A stretch of DNA of 64,000 bases from Henckelia pumila (taxonomy: Eukaryota > Streptophyta > Magnoliopsida > Lamiales > Gesneriaceae), in contig NC_133120.1 in NCBI RefSeq assembly GCF_033568475.1, forward strand, positions 50,833,751 through 50,897,750, read 5' to 3'. Under the pieces are notes generated by a model. It saw nothing but the letters and a program-made list of their open reading frames with translations, did no database searches and was not told the origin of the DNA. Shown one piece after another: positions 32,994 through 45,511 of the stretch; position 1 is the stretch's first letter; every line of letters begins with the position of its first letter. The position numbers and the translations under genes were made by a program.

Positions 32994-34677
32994 TGACCGC
33001 TAAATTCGGTATCAACTAGCAAGTGCACTAGGTCAAGTAATAGTAAGTGGAAAATGAGTCCAAATATCAATCTCACAGGAACTATAGTCAATTCTCAAGA
33101 TTTAATTATTTAAATTAATCTAGACAAAATAATAAAATTAGGAGTGGGAAGAATTAAATAAAAATTTATTTAATCAAAACAATAAGAAATAAAATAACTG
33201 CAAGATAAATTTAATTAAAATGATACAACCAAGACACAGGAAGGTACCAAACAAATTATGCAAAAAAGTGGCAAATTTAGGATCCAGATTTAATCTTAAA
33301 TCACGTCGAATTCTCCTAATTTATTTAACAGTCTATTTCTAGAACAGTTAAATCTATTCAAATATTGACGGATTAATTTTCATAATTCTAATCAAATTCA
33401 AATGCATTAGGAGTTATTAGAATTCAGTTTTTCCCTAAAGCTGCATACTGAAATCTAATACTATTTTTAGTCGGTTTTACCATATGTCAATTATTGAAGT
33501 GATCAAAATCAATTCCTCCTCTTTCGACTCATAATCAATTAACAAGCAAGCAAACAATTGATTAGATTATTCACAAGAATAGAATATAAATCCAACAATC
33601 AATAATTTGAAGAAAAATCTAAAAATCTGAAATCAAAATCCACATGTTCGACATAAAATTGTTCGGCCCAATCTCGCCGTCTTGGTTGAAGAAAAACTAA
33701 TCAATAATTTAAAATAATAATTCAAAAATAAAAATAAGAAAAAAGGAAGAAAAAACTCTGAAGAAGATGGAGCAGATCTCCAATCTCCAAGCCTCCGCAT
33801 AGCCGCCTCACGATCTCTGCGTTTCTTTTTTTTTTTTTTTTTTTTTCAATCAGCTCTCTTTTTTCCTATTTATATGTCTTAAAAAGCCCATGAAATAAAT
33901 CCTGCAAAATAAGAGTTTTAAATTATGAAATTTCTATTTTTTCTCGGACTCGCGATCGCTCGCTCGAGCGCACAAACATGCGCTCGAGCGAGGCATGTTC
34001 TGCCAAACTTCTCTTCTGATTCCTCCAAGCTCGCTCGAGTGCACAAATGTGCGCTCGAGCGAGATTTGATCTGCTCGTATTCTTTTTCGATGCAGCCCAT
34101 GCGCAGAAGATCCTCTTTCCACGCAGATGCGCGTTTCTTCTTGTTTCTTCATGTTCCGCAGATGCATCAATCCTCCGCATATGTGCCCTTCTTTGTTTCT
34201 TCATGTTCCGCAGATGCATGGATTCATGCCACAGAAGCGTTTTCTTAGTTTCTTCAAAGGCGCAGATGCGGTTCCTTCTCTTCCTTCTCGCATCGGCGTA
34301 GCTGCACAATTCCAATCGCGTAGAAGCGTGGCTTTCTCTCTTCAATATTCAGAGCTTGCGTAGACTTGCTTATCTCCTTGTGCCGACGCTCGGCTCTCTT
34401 TATTCTTCCAACAGACACGCAGCTGGCTCTAGTTCTTCACGGTGCATCACATCTCCAATCTCTTCAAGTCTTCAAGGTGCGCAGCTGCTCACTCATTCAT
34501 GCACATAGGAGCATCATCTCTTCAAGTAAAATGCTAAGTTTCCTTCTATTTCCTGTAAATAAACCAAGGTGAATAAAGTGTAGACAAAATGCACGAAAAC
34601 ACAAATAAAATAATATGAACGAATGCAAAAACGATATAGAAATATCACAAAATAATGCATACAAAATTCACTTATCA
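32994..34677 (-). mobile_element. Solo LTR nested in the minus-strand element
   Basis: In sense it begins TGATAAGTGAATTTTGTATG at 34677. It is flanked by CACAT (32989-32993) and CACGT (34678-34682), a five-base duplication with one change. No internal sequence is present. The TATA box is at 33867-33874 (sense TATAAATA). It carries CTCGAGCG palindromes and, nearer its start, a repeat of TTTCTTCATGTTCCGCAGAT at 34143 and 34196. Confidence 0.75.
33945..34065. repeat. Palindrome array, word CGCTCGAGCGCA..TGCGCTCGAGCG
   Basis: Two units of CGCTCGAGCGCACAAAYRTG / CGCTCGAGCGAG form, each an inverted repeat of CGCTCGAGCGCA about a short loop, about 65 bp apart, preceded by CGCGATCGCTCG. It lies about 75-190 bp upstream (in sense) of the LTR TATA box. 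Confidence 0.85.
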
Positions 34678-34845
34678 CACGTCCTCAAAATAATTAACCC
34701 ATTCATGCAATTTATTAACATTTTCAGACCATAAGAACCTTGTAACCAAAAGAGATAAAAACTCATACATTTGTGATAGTGTAGTAACTACCACTTCCTT
34801 ACCTCGTTGGTACTTGATCAACTCTTCACTAATAATTCTAAATCC

Positions 34846-35196
34846 TTAAGAACTTACACCAAAATTAACAAGTTTTCTTGTATGAAATACACTCAACTTT
34901 AAAATTTCAAACAAATTTTCATTCCTATGCGTCAATAACACCAACAAAATATATTTGACATGCTCATACAAAAATTTGAGACATACTAGAACATAAGCAT
35001 AGCATACCACAACAAATTTGCCTCTAGGTTCTTGCAAAACACAACACATGAATCTCATGAAAGTACTACGCACATTAGCTAGCCCAAAAATCATTACTAG
35101 CCACTCAAGAAGATATGACTTTGCGCCTATACTATTCATGCAACACTCGCACATATCAACATAAACCAAATCACTCAATCTCATAACATACCACAA
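34846..35196 (-). pseudogene. Decayed Ty3 reverse transcriptase palm
   Basis: SYLLEWLVMIFGLANVRSTF and MRFMCCVLQEPRGKFVVVCY line up with the Ty3 RT block before the catalytic centre. Where two aspartates should be there is CYAYVLV, so the enzyme is dead. Confidence 0.75.
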
Positions 35197-36811
35197 TTAA
35201 AACACCTTGAGATCAAAAAGTGACTTCAACACATCAATATGATCCAAATCATTCACTCTTGTAGTATGCAAAATTTCAAGAGACTTAAGATCACAATTTG
35301 AAATTAAAGCATATTTCATAGATAGCATAGTCACAAATCTCTCAACAAAGTCATTAAATCCAAAAAATTGAGAATTGAGATCATACCTTTGAAAGTAGTT
35401 ATTTGACTGGTATTTAAAATTTAAATCATACCTCTCGAATGGAACAACTCTCAAATCTCTAATCTCACTTTGTGTGTGACCAACTTCACATGGATCCAAC
35501 ATTTTAAGCTTTTTAGTAATGTATCTCATTTGCTTCTTCATCAACACATCTCCAAAATCCTGCAAAGAAGAACAAACAATTCTCGGGATTGAACCGGCTA
35601 AATCATGACAATGAGATAAAATCTCCTTGTACAAAAGTACTTTAGGAATTTTATTCATTTGTACAAAATTTTGAACCTCACAATTTTGGAACATAATAAT
35701 TTTTTTTTTCATCGGTCTCTTTCCTCTCTTTTCTTTCCTTTCTTTTTTGTTTCTCTCAAAGTCCATCTCACTCTTTTGCACTCTCTTTCTTTCGGCCTTT
35801 AGATTTTCTTTTTATTTCTTTTTAATGGCTATTTCATTTTTTATCACTTTTTTTTTCACTCATATCACTCAAATTTTCAAATTCCAATCGATCCTCAAGA
35901 AATTCCTTTGGATTCAATTTAATATCAAGATTACAAAACTCATCCAACAAAAAATTACTAGTCTCACTATGAACATCAATATGACTCTCATCTACTACAA
36001 GAATACTAGATGACTCATTAACACATAAAAACTCACCTACCACTTCACATTTGCCAACACTAACACCACTATCAACCACAACATGTACAATAGAAGATTT
36101 TTCATCAATTAATAAATCACCTTCAACCGCACATATTTCAACACTCACATCATCAATAGATGAAGTATCATCAACCTCAATTTTCTCAATCTTTTTAAGT
36201 TCAACTTTTGATTCAACATTAACTACAACATTGGATTCAACTTCTACTCTAGAATCCACCACTTTCATTAAAAACTCCTTTAGAAATTGACGCATATCAT
36301 GCTCATATTTTCTACGACACCATAAGCATGCAATATCACGAGTACTAAAATTTGAAAGTTTAAATGTACCTTGATAATCATGCTTTGAAACTCCACTTCT
36401 CCTCTCATAGTAATTAGGAGCAAAACGTTTTCGCATAGCTCTTTGCATCTCATCCCATGTAGAAATATGACTCATTCTACGTCTCTCCCTATTCTCCTCC
36501 AACCTATCCCATCAAGTGCAAGCATAGTCGGTAAACTCTTATACAACAGGTTTAACCTTCTTAGCTCCAGATAGATCAGGACCATCAAATATATTCTCTA
36601 CTTTATTTTCCCACTCCAAATATATCTCCGGATCCTCATCTCCATAGCACAACAGAATTTTATTTATTTTTACTTCTATTACTAACAAACCCATAGAATC
36701 TCCTTTTACTCTCCCTATAAACATCATCTTCACCAACAAAATAATTTCTATAGGACATCGTACCTGCAAGAAAAAGGTTAGTAATAAAATATTCGTCACC
36801 CAAAATCTCAC
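35197..36811 (-). pseudogene. Decayed Ty3 gag and linker
   Basis: 36811-36539 has YGDEDPEIYLEWENKVENIF and 36502-36290 has ISTWDEMQRAMRKRFAPNYY, both gag core signatures, separated by a stop. 36289-35834 is an acidic Val/Ser-rich stretch of unclear origin, still open. 35781-35197 is the connecting region before RT. Confidence 0.7.
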
Positions 36812-37293
36812 AAGTCACTCCAAAGAAATCGCTCAAACACTTCTTTTTTTCACTCAAATAATGAATAGCTTATGCTTTGTGGTTGAAGAATATCAAACTC
36901 ACAAGTTCAAAACTTGTAAACACTTGCCAATTAACTCACGTAGATTGCACAAAAACAAGGAATTGACTTTATGAAGATTGAAATAGACTTGGTACCCAAG
37001 ACTCACAAGACACAAGAAAGTTTGCCAAAAAATATTTTTGTATCTAATTTTTTTTCTCAAATTTTGGTATTTCTCCTCTATTTTTTTACCCATATAATCT
37101 TCTCTTCTTTTTTTTTTTAATTTTCGAATTTTTTTTTTGAAAAACTTGTAGCACAAGACACGAAACTTGGGCAACAAGATTGGCAGAACGACGAACGAAG
37201 AACAAAGAACGTGAAGAACGGATAAGAAGAACAAAAAATAGATAAGAAGAACAAATAGAAAGATACGACTTACTTGAATCAATAAAACCTTAA

Positions 37294-37305
37294 GCTTTGA
37301 TACCA
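37294..37305 (-). other. Primer binding site, tRNA-Met type
   Basis: The minus strand reads TGGTATCAAAGC, two bases inside the 5' LTR end, one mismatch from the common TGGTATCAGAGC. Confidence 0.8.
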
Positions 37306-37809
37306 AATGATGCGAATCTTGTATGCATGAAAAACAAACACGATTATAAACGATTTATACCCTCAATTCAATAGCAAAAGATTCTTTCATATTGTCCCAA
37401 TCTTTTGAACAAGTAAGTTTCGAATATCCACCTCTAGTTTACAACAAAACTAGCAACAGTTAATCACGAGAAGAAAACAATCAACAATTCAATTGGACCT
37501 TCAAAGGAACTTGTCTTTGCAACGCAAGTGAAAAATCAATTGACAAACGCCACAAAGTTTATGAAACTTTGATAAATTTGATTTGATAAAAATAAAGTAA
37601 AGCTTTGGCAAAATTATAGAAAGAATTTTAAGAATTGATAAAAAACAATAATTCAATAAATCTTAATTTTTTATTCAATAATGAACGTATATGTTGTATT
37701 CATAATACAAGTACAAAATAATAAAAGATATCGCAGAAATATATTTAAAGATATCAAAAATATTTCCTAAAAGTTTCCTAATAAACTTAAAAGAATCAAA
37801 ATATCACAA

Positions 37810-39672
37810 TGAAAGAGTGGGTGCCCAGTGAGCCAACTTGTGGCTATGGGCTTTGATGACTCTTTGTACAAACGATCTTTTGTTTAATGTAATTTACACT
37901 TTTATTAATGGCAATGACTTTATCTTTCTTCATATTATTATATTATGATATACTGTTGTTGTTTTGATAAAGACCTTGAATATACTATAGTGTATGTAAG
38001 ATGTGGTAGAACATGGGGATGTCTATCATGAAATACATCTTATAGTCACTGTATATTCTAAACTGTTCCTAGTCGATTGAGCCGTCCGATAATAAGGATA
38101 AGGATCGCTCGAGTTTGAGACTAGCATTTGCGATGCGGAGTACCACGTTTCATTGGTAGGGAACATGGAGATGTTCGAAGCATGCAAATGGATATTCATA
38201 GGATGAATAATCGAACTACCCTATCCGGACTTTCCAAGTGGTTATCACTTATCGAGTGGATAAAGTCCGCGGTTTTGGTTGTACACCATTAGTCCTTACT
38301 ACTTGAAACATCATGGAGACTCTATATGCTAGTACTGTGCTTTGACTCGTTTACCGACTCTATGGGGGTCATCAGGTGTCGGGATTGGGTACAGTTACAA
38401 CACATATAGGAGTCGATGCATTGTTGTCAAGGATTCACCACATACTTGCGAGTGTGGATATCCTATGCGATCTGAGGAGATATTAGTGTGACGAATCTCT
38501 GGCCAGAGTACTTGATGTGATTTAAGAAATGGTTTCTTAGTAGCACATGCGATGTCACTAATTTGATCTTCAAGATGTATTGCATAGTTATCGAATCTTG
38601 AGCGACTCTCGATATACCAATGGTTGTTGATTCGATCGGGATATATGGATGAAGGGACCGTACTGTACGCTAACCAAAATCTACTGGTTCTTGTAGGCAC
38701 TATCAGTGATACCTAGGGAATCATGGGGCGATGTTGCTAGGCGCTTTACCATGATTCGTTGGGCAAGTCGGAAATCGTTGTTCCGAGTCACAAGGAGTTG
38801 TGAGCCCACGGCTAGCTGTATCCCTGAACCATTGAGGGTCACACAGTGTAATGGAGTTTTAATCCCCGTTGAGATAGTTAAATTTAAAGAGTTAAATTTA
38901 ATGAACAAAGAAGTTGGACTTCTTAAATAAGAGTAAGGGAGTAGGATTTCCTAAAATGACATAGGGATGGACATTTTTGGAAACCACTGAATTCGGATTC
39001 AGGAAAATTTATCTAGACTTTAAAATGTGCAGAAATGGTTTCTGTGCGCATTGGTAAAATCGGTTTATCAATCGGAGTCACGATGAATTTTATATTAATT
39101 TCTGAACGTGCGGGCTTTGCTTGTCGGGCCTCAACTTATGACTAATGGGCCCTAAGCTGTTAGTGGCCTGCATTATAAATAAGTTATTGCAGTACAGAAA
39201 TTAGACACAACTGGTCATTAATTTGAGAGATAGAAATCGAAAAACCCTAGCTCTCTCTCATAACAATTCGGCCGCCCCCCTCCCTTCTCTGCGTGAGAAA
39301 TTCCGGTCTGTGATTTTGAATTGCAGTCTGGAATAGCGAATCAAATTCGTTTATTCTCTTCGTAGAAAACTTCTGATAGATTTTCTAGTGCAATATATCA
39401 GAGGGATTAAACCTCCGTTCGTGGACCTGATAGAAGGAGTTCATCAGTTCCTGGGAGATACAAGAAGCTCAGAGAAATCTGTGTGGTGTCCAATAATCTC
39501 GCTTCGAGATTGAAGGTAAAATTTAATAATTGTTATTTAATTTTACACACACTAATAATTTAATCGTTAAACGGTTGATACCCACACTATGGAATTGTTC
39601 CATAATAAAATTTTTAAACTTCCGCTACACCGGGTATCAATCGTGATTGATCTTAACGCCAGTTTTCCAACA
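37810..39672 (+). repeat. 5' LTR of the copia element
   Basis: TGAAAGAGTGGGTGCCCAGT at the start and CCAGTTTTCCAACA at the end. Short frames inside occur identically in both LTRs and are not genes. Confidence 0.95.
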
Positions 39673-39673
39673 G

Positions 39674-39685
39674 TGGTATCAGAGC
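39674..39685 (+). other. Primer binding site of the copia element
   Basis: TGGTATCAGAGC, complementary to the initiator tRNA-Met 3' end, one base after the LTR. Confidence 0.95.
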
Positions 39686-39795
39686 CAGGTTGCTCAGATC
39701 AAACGATTAAATTAATCGATTGTACAAAAATTTTTGAGTCTTGGTTTTTAAAACAAAATAAATATTTTAAATAAAAAAAATTTTTTTCGGGCAAA

Positions 39796-40070
39796 ACCCG
39801 GGCAGCGATTGGATCGCTGCCCCGGGCGGCGCACGGCGCCGCCCAAAGGGGGCGCACAGCGCCGCCCACGGCGGCGCACGTCGTCGCCCAGGGGCGGCGC
39901 TCGGCGCTGCCCAGGGCGGCGCAGCAGGGCGGCGCCGAGCGTCGCCCCTGGGCGGCGCCGCCGCCAGGGCAGCGATTGTCGCTGCCCTAAAGGGGCAGCC
40001 GGGCTGCCCCGGCCCGCGCCCACGGGTGCGGGCCGGCCCGGGAGTGTCCCGGGCGGCCCGCGGGAAAAAT
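39796..40070 (+). repeat. Extremely GC-rich palindromic tract in the copia leader
   Basis: About 260 bp almost wholly of G and C in an AT-rich leader. Repeated GGCGGCGC / GCGCCGCC words and complementary pairs (GCAGCGATTGGATCGCTGC near 39802, GGGCAGC...GCTGCCC near 39990, CGGGCC...GGCCCG near 40020) allow long hairpins. Open frames over it on both strands are low-complexity artefacts. Confidence 0.85.
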
Positions 40071-40299
40071 TATTATTTTTTATTTAAATTAATTTTAATG
40101 TGTTAAAATTTTATTTTTGGTCCGGTCAAAAATTGTTTTTGATTGGTTCACGAGGCATCGGATCGAATTGTTCGAGTCCGAAAATTTTAAAATTGATTTT
40201 TGGATAAATTTGAATTTTTGGAAAATTTTAATATTTTATCCTTAAATTGAATTTTGAAATCAATTATTTTTGGTACAATTGATGATAAGATTTGATCTT

Positions 40300-40435
40300 A
40301 TGTATATATTAAGTAAAATATGATTTTATCTATAAAATTAGATTCTGTAGATAAAATATGATTTTATTTAATAAAAGGTGAAATATGATTTTATATGTAA
40401 AATATGATTTTATATATAAAATATGATTTTATCCT
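40300..40435 (+). repeat. AT-rich tandem repeat in the copia leader
   Basis: AAAATATGATTTTAT and variants are repeated about six times at 20-35 bp spacing. Confidence 0.7.
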
Positions 40436-41114
40436 GTTTAAATTTAAATTGCCATATGCATGATATCCAATAAATTAATTTTGAATTAAATGTTATTGGA
40501 TAAGGATGATCGATTGCCATGACCAATTTTGTAGGTGTATGTTAGGAATTTACATTTGTTTTATTGTTGTTGGTTTTATTAATGGGCCTGGTTTATGGCC
40601 CAATATGAATGTCATATGTAATAAAAGTGGGCTTGGTTTATGGCCCGTTCCCACCCCTAAAAATGTATCCCCTACTTGTCATTGTTATTTATTGTAAATA
40701 CATTAGATTTAGTGGGAGATCAAGATTTGAAGATGGTGGGCCCAGCAGACAATAAAGACTGAAGAAATGTAAATTGGAAGCACATGTAATAGGATTGCAT
40801 TGCATACTGCATATTACCTAGGATTGGACTAAGACTCGTGATTGGCAACCACGGGTCAATTAGAAATGGAATCGATCATCCTATATAATATATGATATTA
40901 TGATTGTATGCATGTTTAGACATAATTGCGTGAATCCGGCAAGCATGCAATAAAATGATTATGATGAGACAAATTTTTATAATTAAAAATCCCTCATTTT
41001 AAATATGATTTAAAATTGATATCAAGATAAATAAAGGAAATTTAAATTTGTTTAAATGTTCCTACCTTCCATCAACGGTCAATGTATGTGATGCTACCCG
41101 CGGATACGGTCCGG

Positions 41115-41390
41115 CTCATATTATTGGGGGGGCCCGTCCATCGGAAAGCTGTACATTGGATCGACACATGTTGTAAGTTGGGTGGAACTCCCATGGGATC
41201 GGCTCATATTATTGGGGGATCCACATGGCGACCGTTCATCACAACTTAATATTGATGGGTCATCTTGACATGTCACTATAAACGGCGTCATATTATTGGG
41301 CCCTTATTGGACATGAGGTAAACACATGGGGGTTGCTTTGGAAGCAATTGGGCTCTACCTTTTGAGAATTATGGTTGGCTGATATTATTC
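41115..41390 (+). repeat. Leader repeats around CATATTATTGGG
   Basis: CTCATATTATTGGGGGG (41117), GCTCATATTATTGGGGGA (41205), GTCATATTATTGGGCCC (41287) and GCTGATATTATTCGGGA (41369) recur at 82-89 bp, each followed by a C-rich block that can pair with the G-run, about 200-460 bp upstream of the gag-pol start. Confidence 0.75.
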
Positions 41391-41583
41391 GGGACCATAA
41401 GTTTGTCAATTGGACTCCATGTTCTCACTAAGGAAAAAGTTTCCCGTTTTCACTAGAGGGTAGTGAAATCGTTAAAATAGTGGGAGTGAGATTCATAAAA
41501 TTAAATTCGCCTATTTTATGTCTTAGTAAATTGCTTAAACAATCATTGATATATGTCTGTTTTTCTTTTCAGTATTTCATACA

Positions 41584-44500
41584 ATGAATTCGCGTAATCC
41601 ATTATTCTCGATCCTCGAACAAAACAAGTTGACTGGCGCAAACTATACGGAATGGTTCCGGAAGTTGAAGATTGTCTTGACTACGGAGAAGATGCTCTAC
41701 GTGTTAGAAAAATCACCTCCGAAGGAAGCACCAGCTGACGTAAGTCCGGAGGAATTGGCCAAACTTGATGCATGGTGGGACCATGACATCAAGACCAAAT
41801 GCTATATGCAAGCCTCGATGTCTGATGAACTCCAGAGGCGATTTGAGGACATCGTGAATGCTGCTGACATTCACGCTCAACTCAAGGAACTTTTTGGGGC
41901 TCAATCGAGGGCTGAAAGGTTCGCTACTGTTAAGGAGCTAATGACGTGTCGCATGCGTGAAGGGACTTCGGTCCGTGATCATGGGGTACGAGTGATTTGG
42001 CTCATACAGAAGTTAGCAACTCTTGATTTGGTGTTGGAGCATGAACTCAACGTGGATTTACTGCTTCTGTCTCTTCCTTCTTCGTTTGACGGATTTGTGG
42101 TAAATTTTAATATGAACAAGATAGAGGCCACCCTTGAAGAGATGGTCAATATGCTTGTGACATATGAATCCACACTAAAGAAGGATAAACCAGCTTTCTT
42201 GGTGGGCTCCTCATCTTCTGCTAAGAAGGGGCCAAGTACGAAGGGTAAGAAACGTTCTGCCCCACCCAAGAAAGTCGAACCCGAGAAGAAGCACAAGACA
42301 AAGGCTTCAAACAATGGAAAATCCAAGGATGTTTGCCATTACTGCAAGAAGCCCGGTCATTGGAAGCGCAACTGCAAGGAATATCTAGAGCAGTTGGGAA
42401 CTGCAAAGGGTATGTTCTATATTGAAATAAACATTTCACTTAATACTACTTCTTGGGTATTGGATACCGGATGTGGATCTCACATTTGCAATGATTTGCA
42501 GGTGATGACAAGAAGTCGCAGGCTTAGAATGGGTGAGACCCAGCTGAGGCTCGGGAATGGTTCCAGAGTTGAAGCTACAGCCATTGGAGATGTTTGTTTA
42601 ATTTTGCAGAACGGTTTTAAGTTATTTTTAAGAGATGTTTTATTTGTTCCGGATTTAATTAAAAATATTATTTCTGTTTCTATGCTAGATAGAGATGGTT
42701 ATTCTTGCAATTTTGTGAATGGGATTTGCAATATTTACAAGAATGAATGTTTGATTGGAAATGGACAACTTGAAAACGATCTATACAACTTAAAACTAAA
42801 AGACGTTCCAATAAATTATGTTGATAAACCGGCGACAACAAACAAAAGGAAAATCGATAGTCAAAACCCGGCAAACCTTTGGCACGCTAGGCTAGGTCAT
42901 ATTTCCTCAAGGAGGATGAACAAGCTAGTGGGAGAGGGCATGTTTGATATGTCTGATATTAACTCTCTACCTACTTGTGAATCCTGCCTAAAAGGAAAAA
43001 TGACTAAATCTCCTTTTAAGGGGAAACCTGAACGTAGTCAAAATCTGTTGGATTTGATCCATACAGATGTTTGTGGACCATTTAGAGTTGGGACTCAATA
43101 TGGCCACACCTACTTCATTACCTTTACCGATGATTATTCAAGATATGGGTATTTATATTTAATGAAATATAAGTCTGAAGCATTTGAAAAGTTCAAAGAA
43201 TTCAAGGCTGAAGTAGAAAACAAGCTAGGTAAAAGTATTAAAGCACTTCGATCGGATCGAGGTGGAGAATACTTGAGTACCGAGTTTTTGGACTATCTAA
43301 AAGAGAATGAGATTCTCTCTCAATGGACTCCTCCTATGACACCACAGCTTAATGGTGTATCGGAGCGTCGCAATCGAACTTTGTTGGACATGGTTCGATC
43401 CATGATGAGCTTCACTGAGCTTCCACCTTCGTTTTGGGGCTATGCGCTTGAAACGGCGGTATTGTTGTTGAACAACGTCCACACTAAAGCAGTGGACAAA
43501 ACACCATACGAGTTATGGAATGGCAAAGCTCCTAAGTATTCGTACTTGAGGATTTGGGGATGTCCAGCTTACGTGAAGCGGACAGTGGGAGATAAGTTGG
43601 ATAGTCGATCCAGCTTATGTTATTTTGTAGGGTATCCGAAGAATTCAATCGGATATTATTTCTATTATCCTGCTGAAACAAAGGTGTTTGTTTCAAGGAA
43701 TGCCACCTTCTTGGAGAAGGAGTTCTTATTGGATAAGAAAGGCGAGATGATGGAACTCGAAGAAATTCGAGAAGAACCCGAAATACAAAATAACGATCCT
43801 ACACATCAGGAACCATTACTGGACACGCCTGAACCTAGAAGATCCGAGAGGACTTCTAGACCTCCTGTTCGATATGGTCTTCTTCTTGAAGGGGATCAAG
43901 ATGAACCCGACATTGGATGTGATCCAAGAAACTTCAAGGAAGCAATTTCTGATGCGAATTCAAATTTATGGCTTGAAGCTATGCAGTCTGAATTGGATTC
44001 AATGCATACAAACCAAGTTTGGTCTTTAGTAGATCCTCCTGATGGAATTGTTCCAATAGGGTGTAAATGGATCTACAAGAGAAAGCTTGGGCCTGATGGT
44101 AAGGTATTGACCTACAAGGTGCGATTGGTGGCGAAAGGTTATACTCAAAGACAAGGAGTTGACTATGATGAAACCTTTTCACCAGTTGCAATGTTCAAGT
44201 CCATAAGAATCCTTATTGCCATAGCTGCATGGTATGATTATGAGATATGGCAAATGGATGTGAAGACTGCTTTTCTTAATGGAGACATTAAGGAAGAGAT
44301 CTATATGAAGCAGCCTGAGGGGTTCACATCCATGGGAAGCGAGCATAAGGTATGCAAGCTTCAGAGATCAATTTATGGTCTAAAACAAGCATCAAGAAGT
44401 TGGAACCAGAAATTTGATGAAACAATAAAAGATTTTGGTTTCATCAAGAACCCGGAGGAACCGTGCGTGTACAAGAAAGTAGTTAAGGATGCTGTGACAT

Positions 44501-45497
44501 TCTTAGTACTTTATGTTGATGACATCCTACTCTTTGGGAATGATGTAGGGATGTTGCAGTCAACAAAGATATGGTTATCAGGTAGATTCTCGATGAAGGA
44601 TTTGGGTGAGGCATCCTACATTCTTGGGATACAGATCTATAGAGATAGATCTAAGAGAATGATAGGACTCACTCAATCAACCTACATCGACACCATATTG
44701 AAACGGTTTTCAATGGATGGGTCCAAGAGAGGACATCTACCCATGTGTCATGGAGTTTCTTTATCCAAGTCTATGTGTCCCAAGACTGATGCAGAGATAG
44801 AGAATATGACACATGTACCATATGCGTCAGCTATAGGTAGTATCATGTATGGGATGATATCTACCAGACCGGATGTAGCATTTGCTCTGAGTGTCACGAG
44901 CAGATATCAGGCTAATCCTGGTCAAATGCATTGGAAAGCCGTGAAGGACATTCTTAAGTACTTACGAAGGACTAAGAATATGTTCATGGTATATGGAGGA
45001 CGAGATCTGAAATTGGAAGGCTATACCGACTCTAGCTTTCAAAGTGACGTGGATGACTCGAAGTCAACCTCTGATTTGTGTTCATGCTCAATGGCAGTGC
45101 TGTCTCTTGGAAGAGTTCCAAGCAGGACACCACAGCGGATTCCACCACTGAGGCTGAATACATTGCAGCATCAGCTGCTGCTAAAGAGGCCGTTTGGATG
45201 AGGAAGTTCGTCCAAGAGTTGGGCGTCATTCCTGAATTTGTTGGTATAGTCCCGGTGTACTGTGACAACACGGGTGCCGTTGCTCAAGCAAAGGAACCAA
45301 GGTCTCATCAAAGATCCAAACACGTACTGAGGAAATACCACATCATCCGGGAGATTGTGGAAAGAGGAGACATCACTGTCGAACGAGTGGCCTCTGCAGA
45401 CAATATCGCTGATCCGCTTACTAAGCCCTTGCCAGGACCATTGTTTGACAAACATCGCGAAGCAATGGGTCTACGTAGTATGACTAGTTGGCTATAG
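41584..45497 (+). pseudogene. Copia gag-pol polyprotein, one frameshift in RNase H
   Basis: Open for 1,205 codons from the ATG at 41584. Order: gag (residues about 1-250), zinc knuckle CHYCKKPGHWKRNC near 252, protease WVLDTGCGSHIC near 292, GAG-pre-integrase HARLGHISSRRMNKLV near 438, integrase core with TFTDDYSRYGYLY, ALRSDRGGEY and the downstream NGVSERRN, reverse transcriptase with QMDVKTAFLNGDIKEEIYMK, YGLKQASRSWNQKFDE and catalytic YVDDILL, then RNase H beginning GYTDSSFQSD. At about 45073 one base is missing, so the last 139 codons (to 45497, TTEAEYIAASAAAKEAVWMR, ADPLTKPLPG) lie in another frame. Apart from this lesion the gene looks intact, and the LTRs are nearly identical. Confidence 0.95.
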
Positions 45498-45511
45498 GGC
45501 AAGTGGGAGAT

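Noticed and set aside
33917..34363. Overlapping frames rich in Ala, Arg and Ser
   Set aside because: They arise from CTCGAGCG palindromes and GCAGATGC repeats inside a solo LTR.
38395..38930. Frames repeated at 46097-46632
   Set aside because: Identical pairs because both lie in the copia LTRs; no coding evidence.
39748..40087. Frames of about 90 residues on both strands over the GC-rich tract
   Set aside because: Low-complexity Arg/Pro/Gly translations of a repeat on both strands, with no family resemblance.
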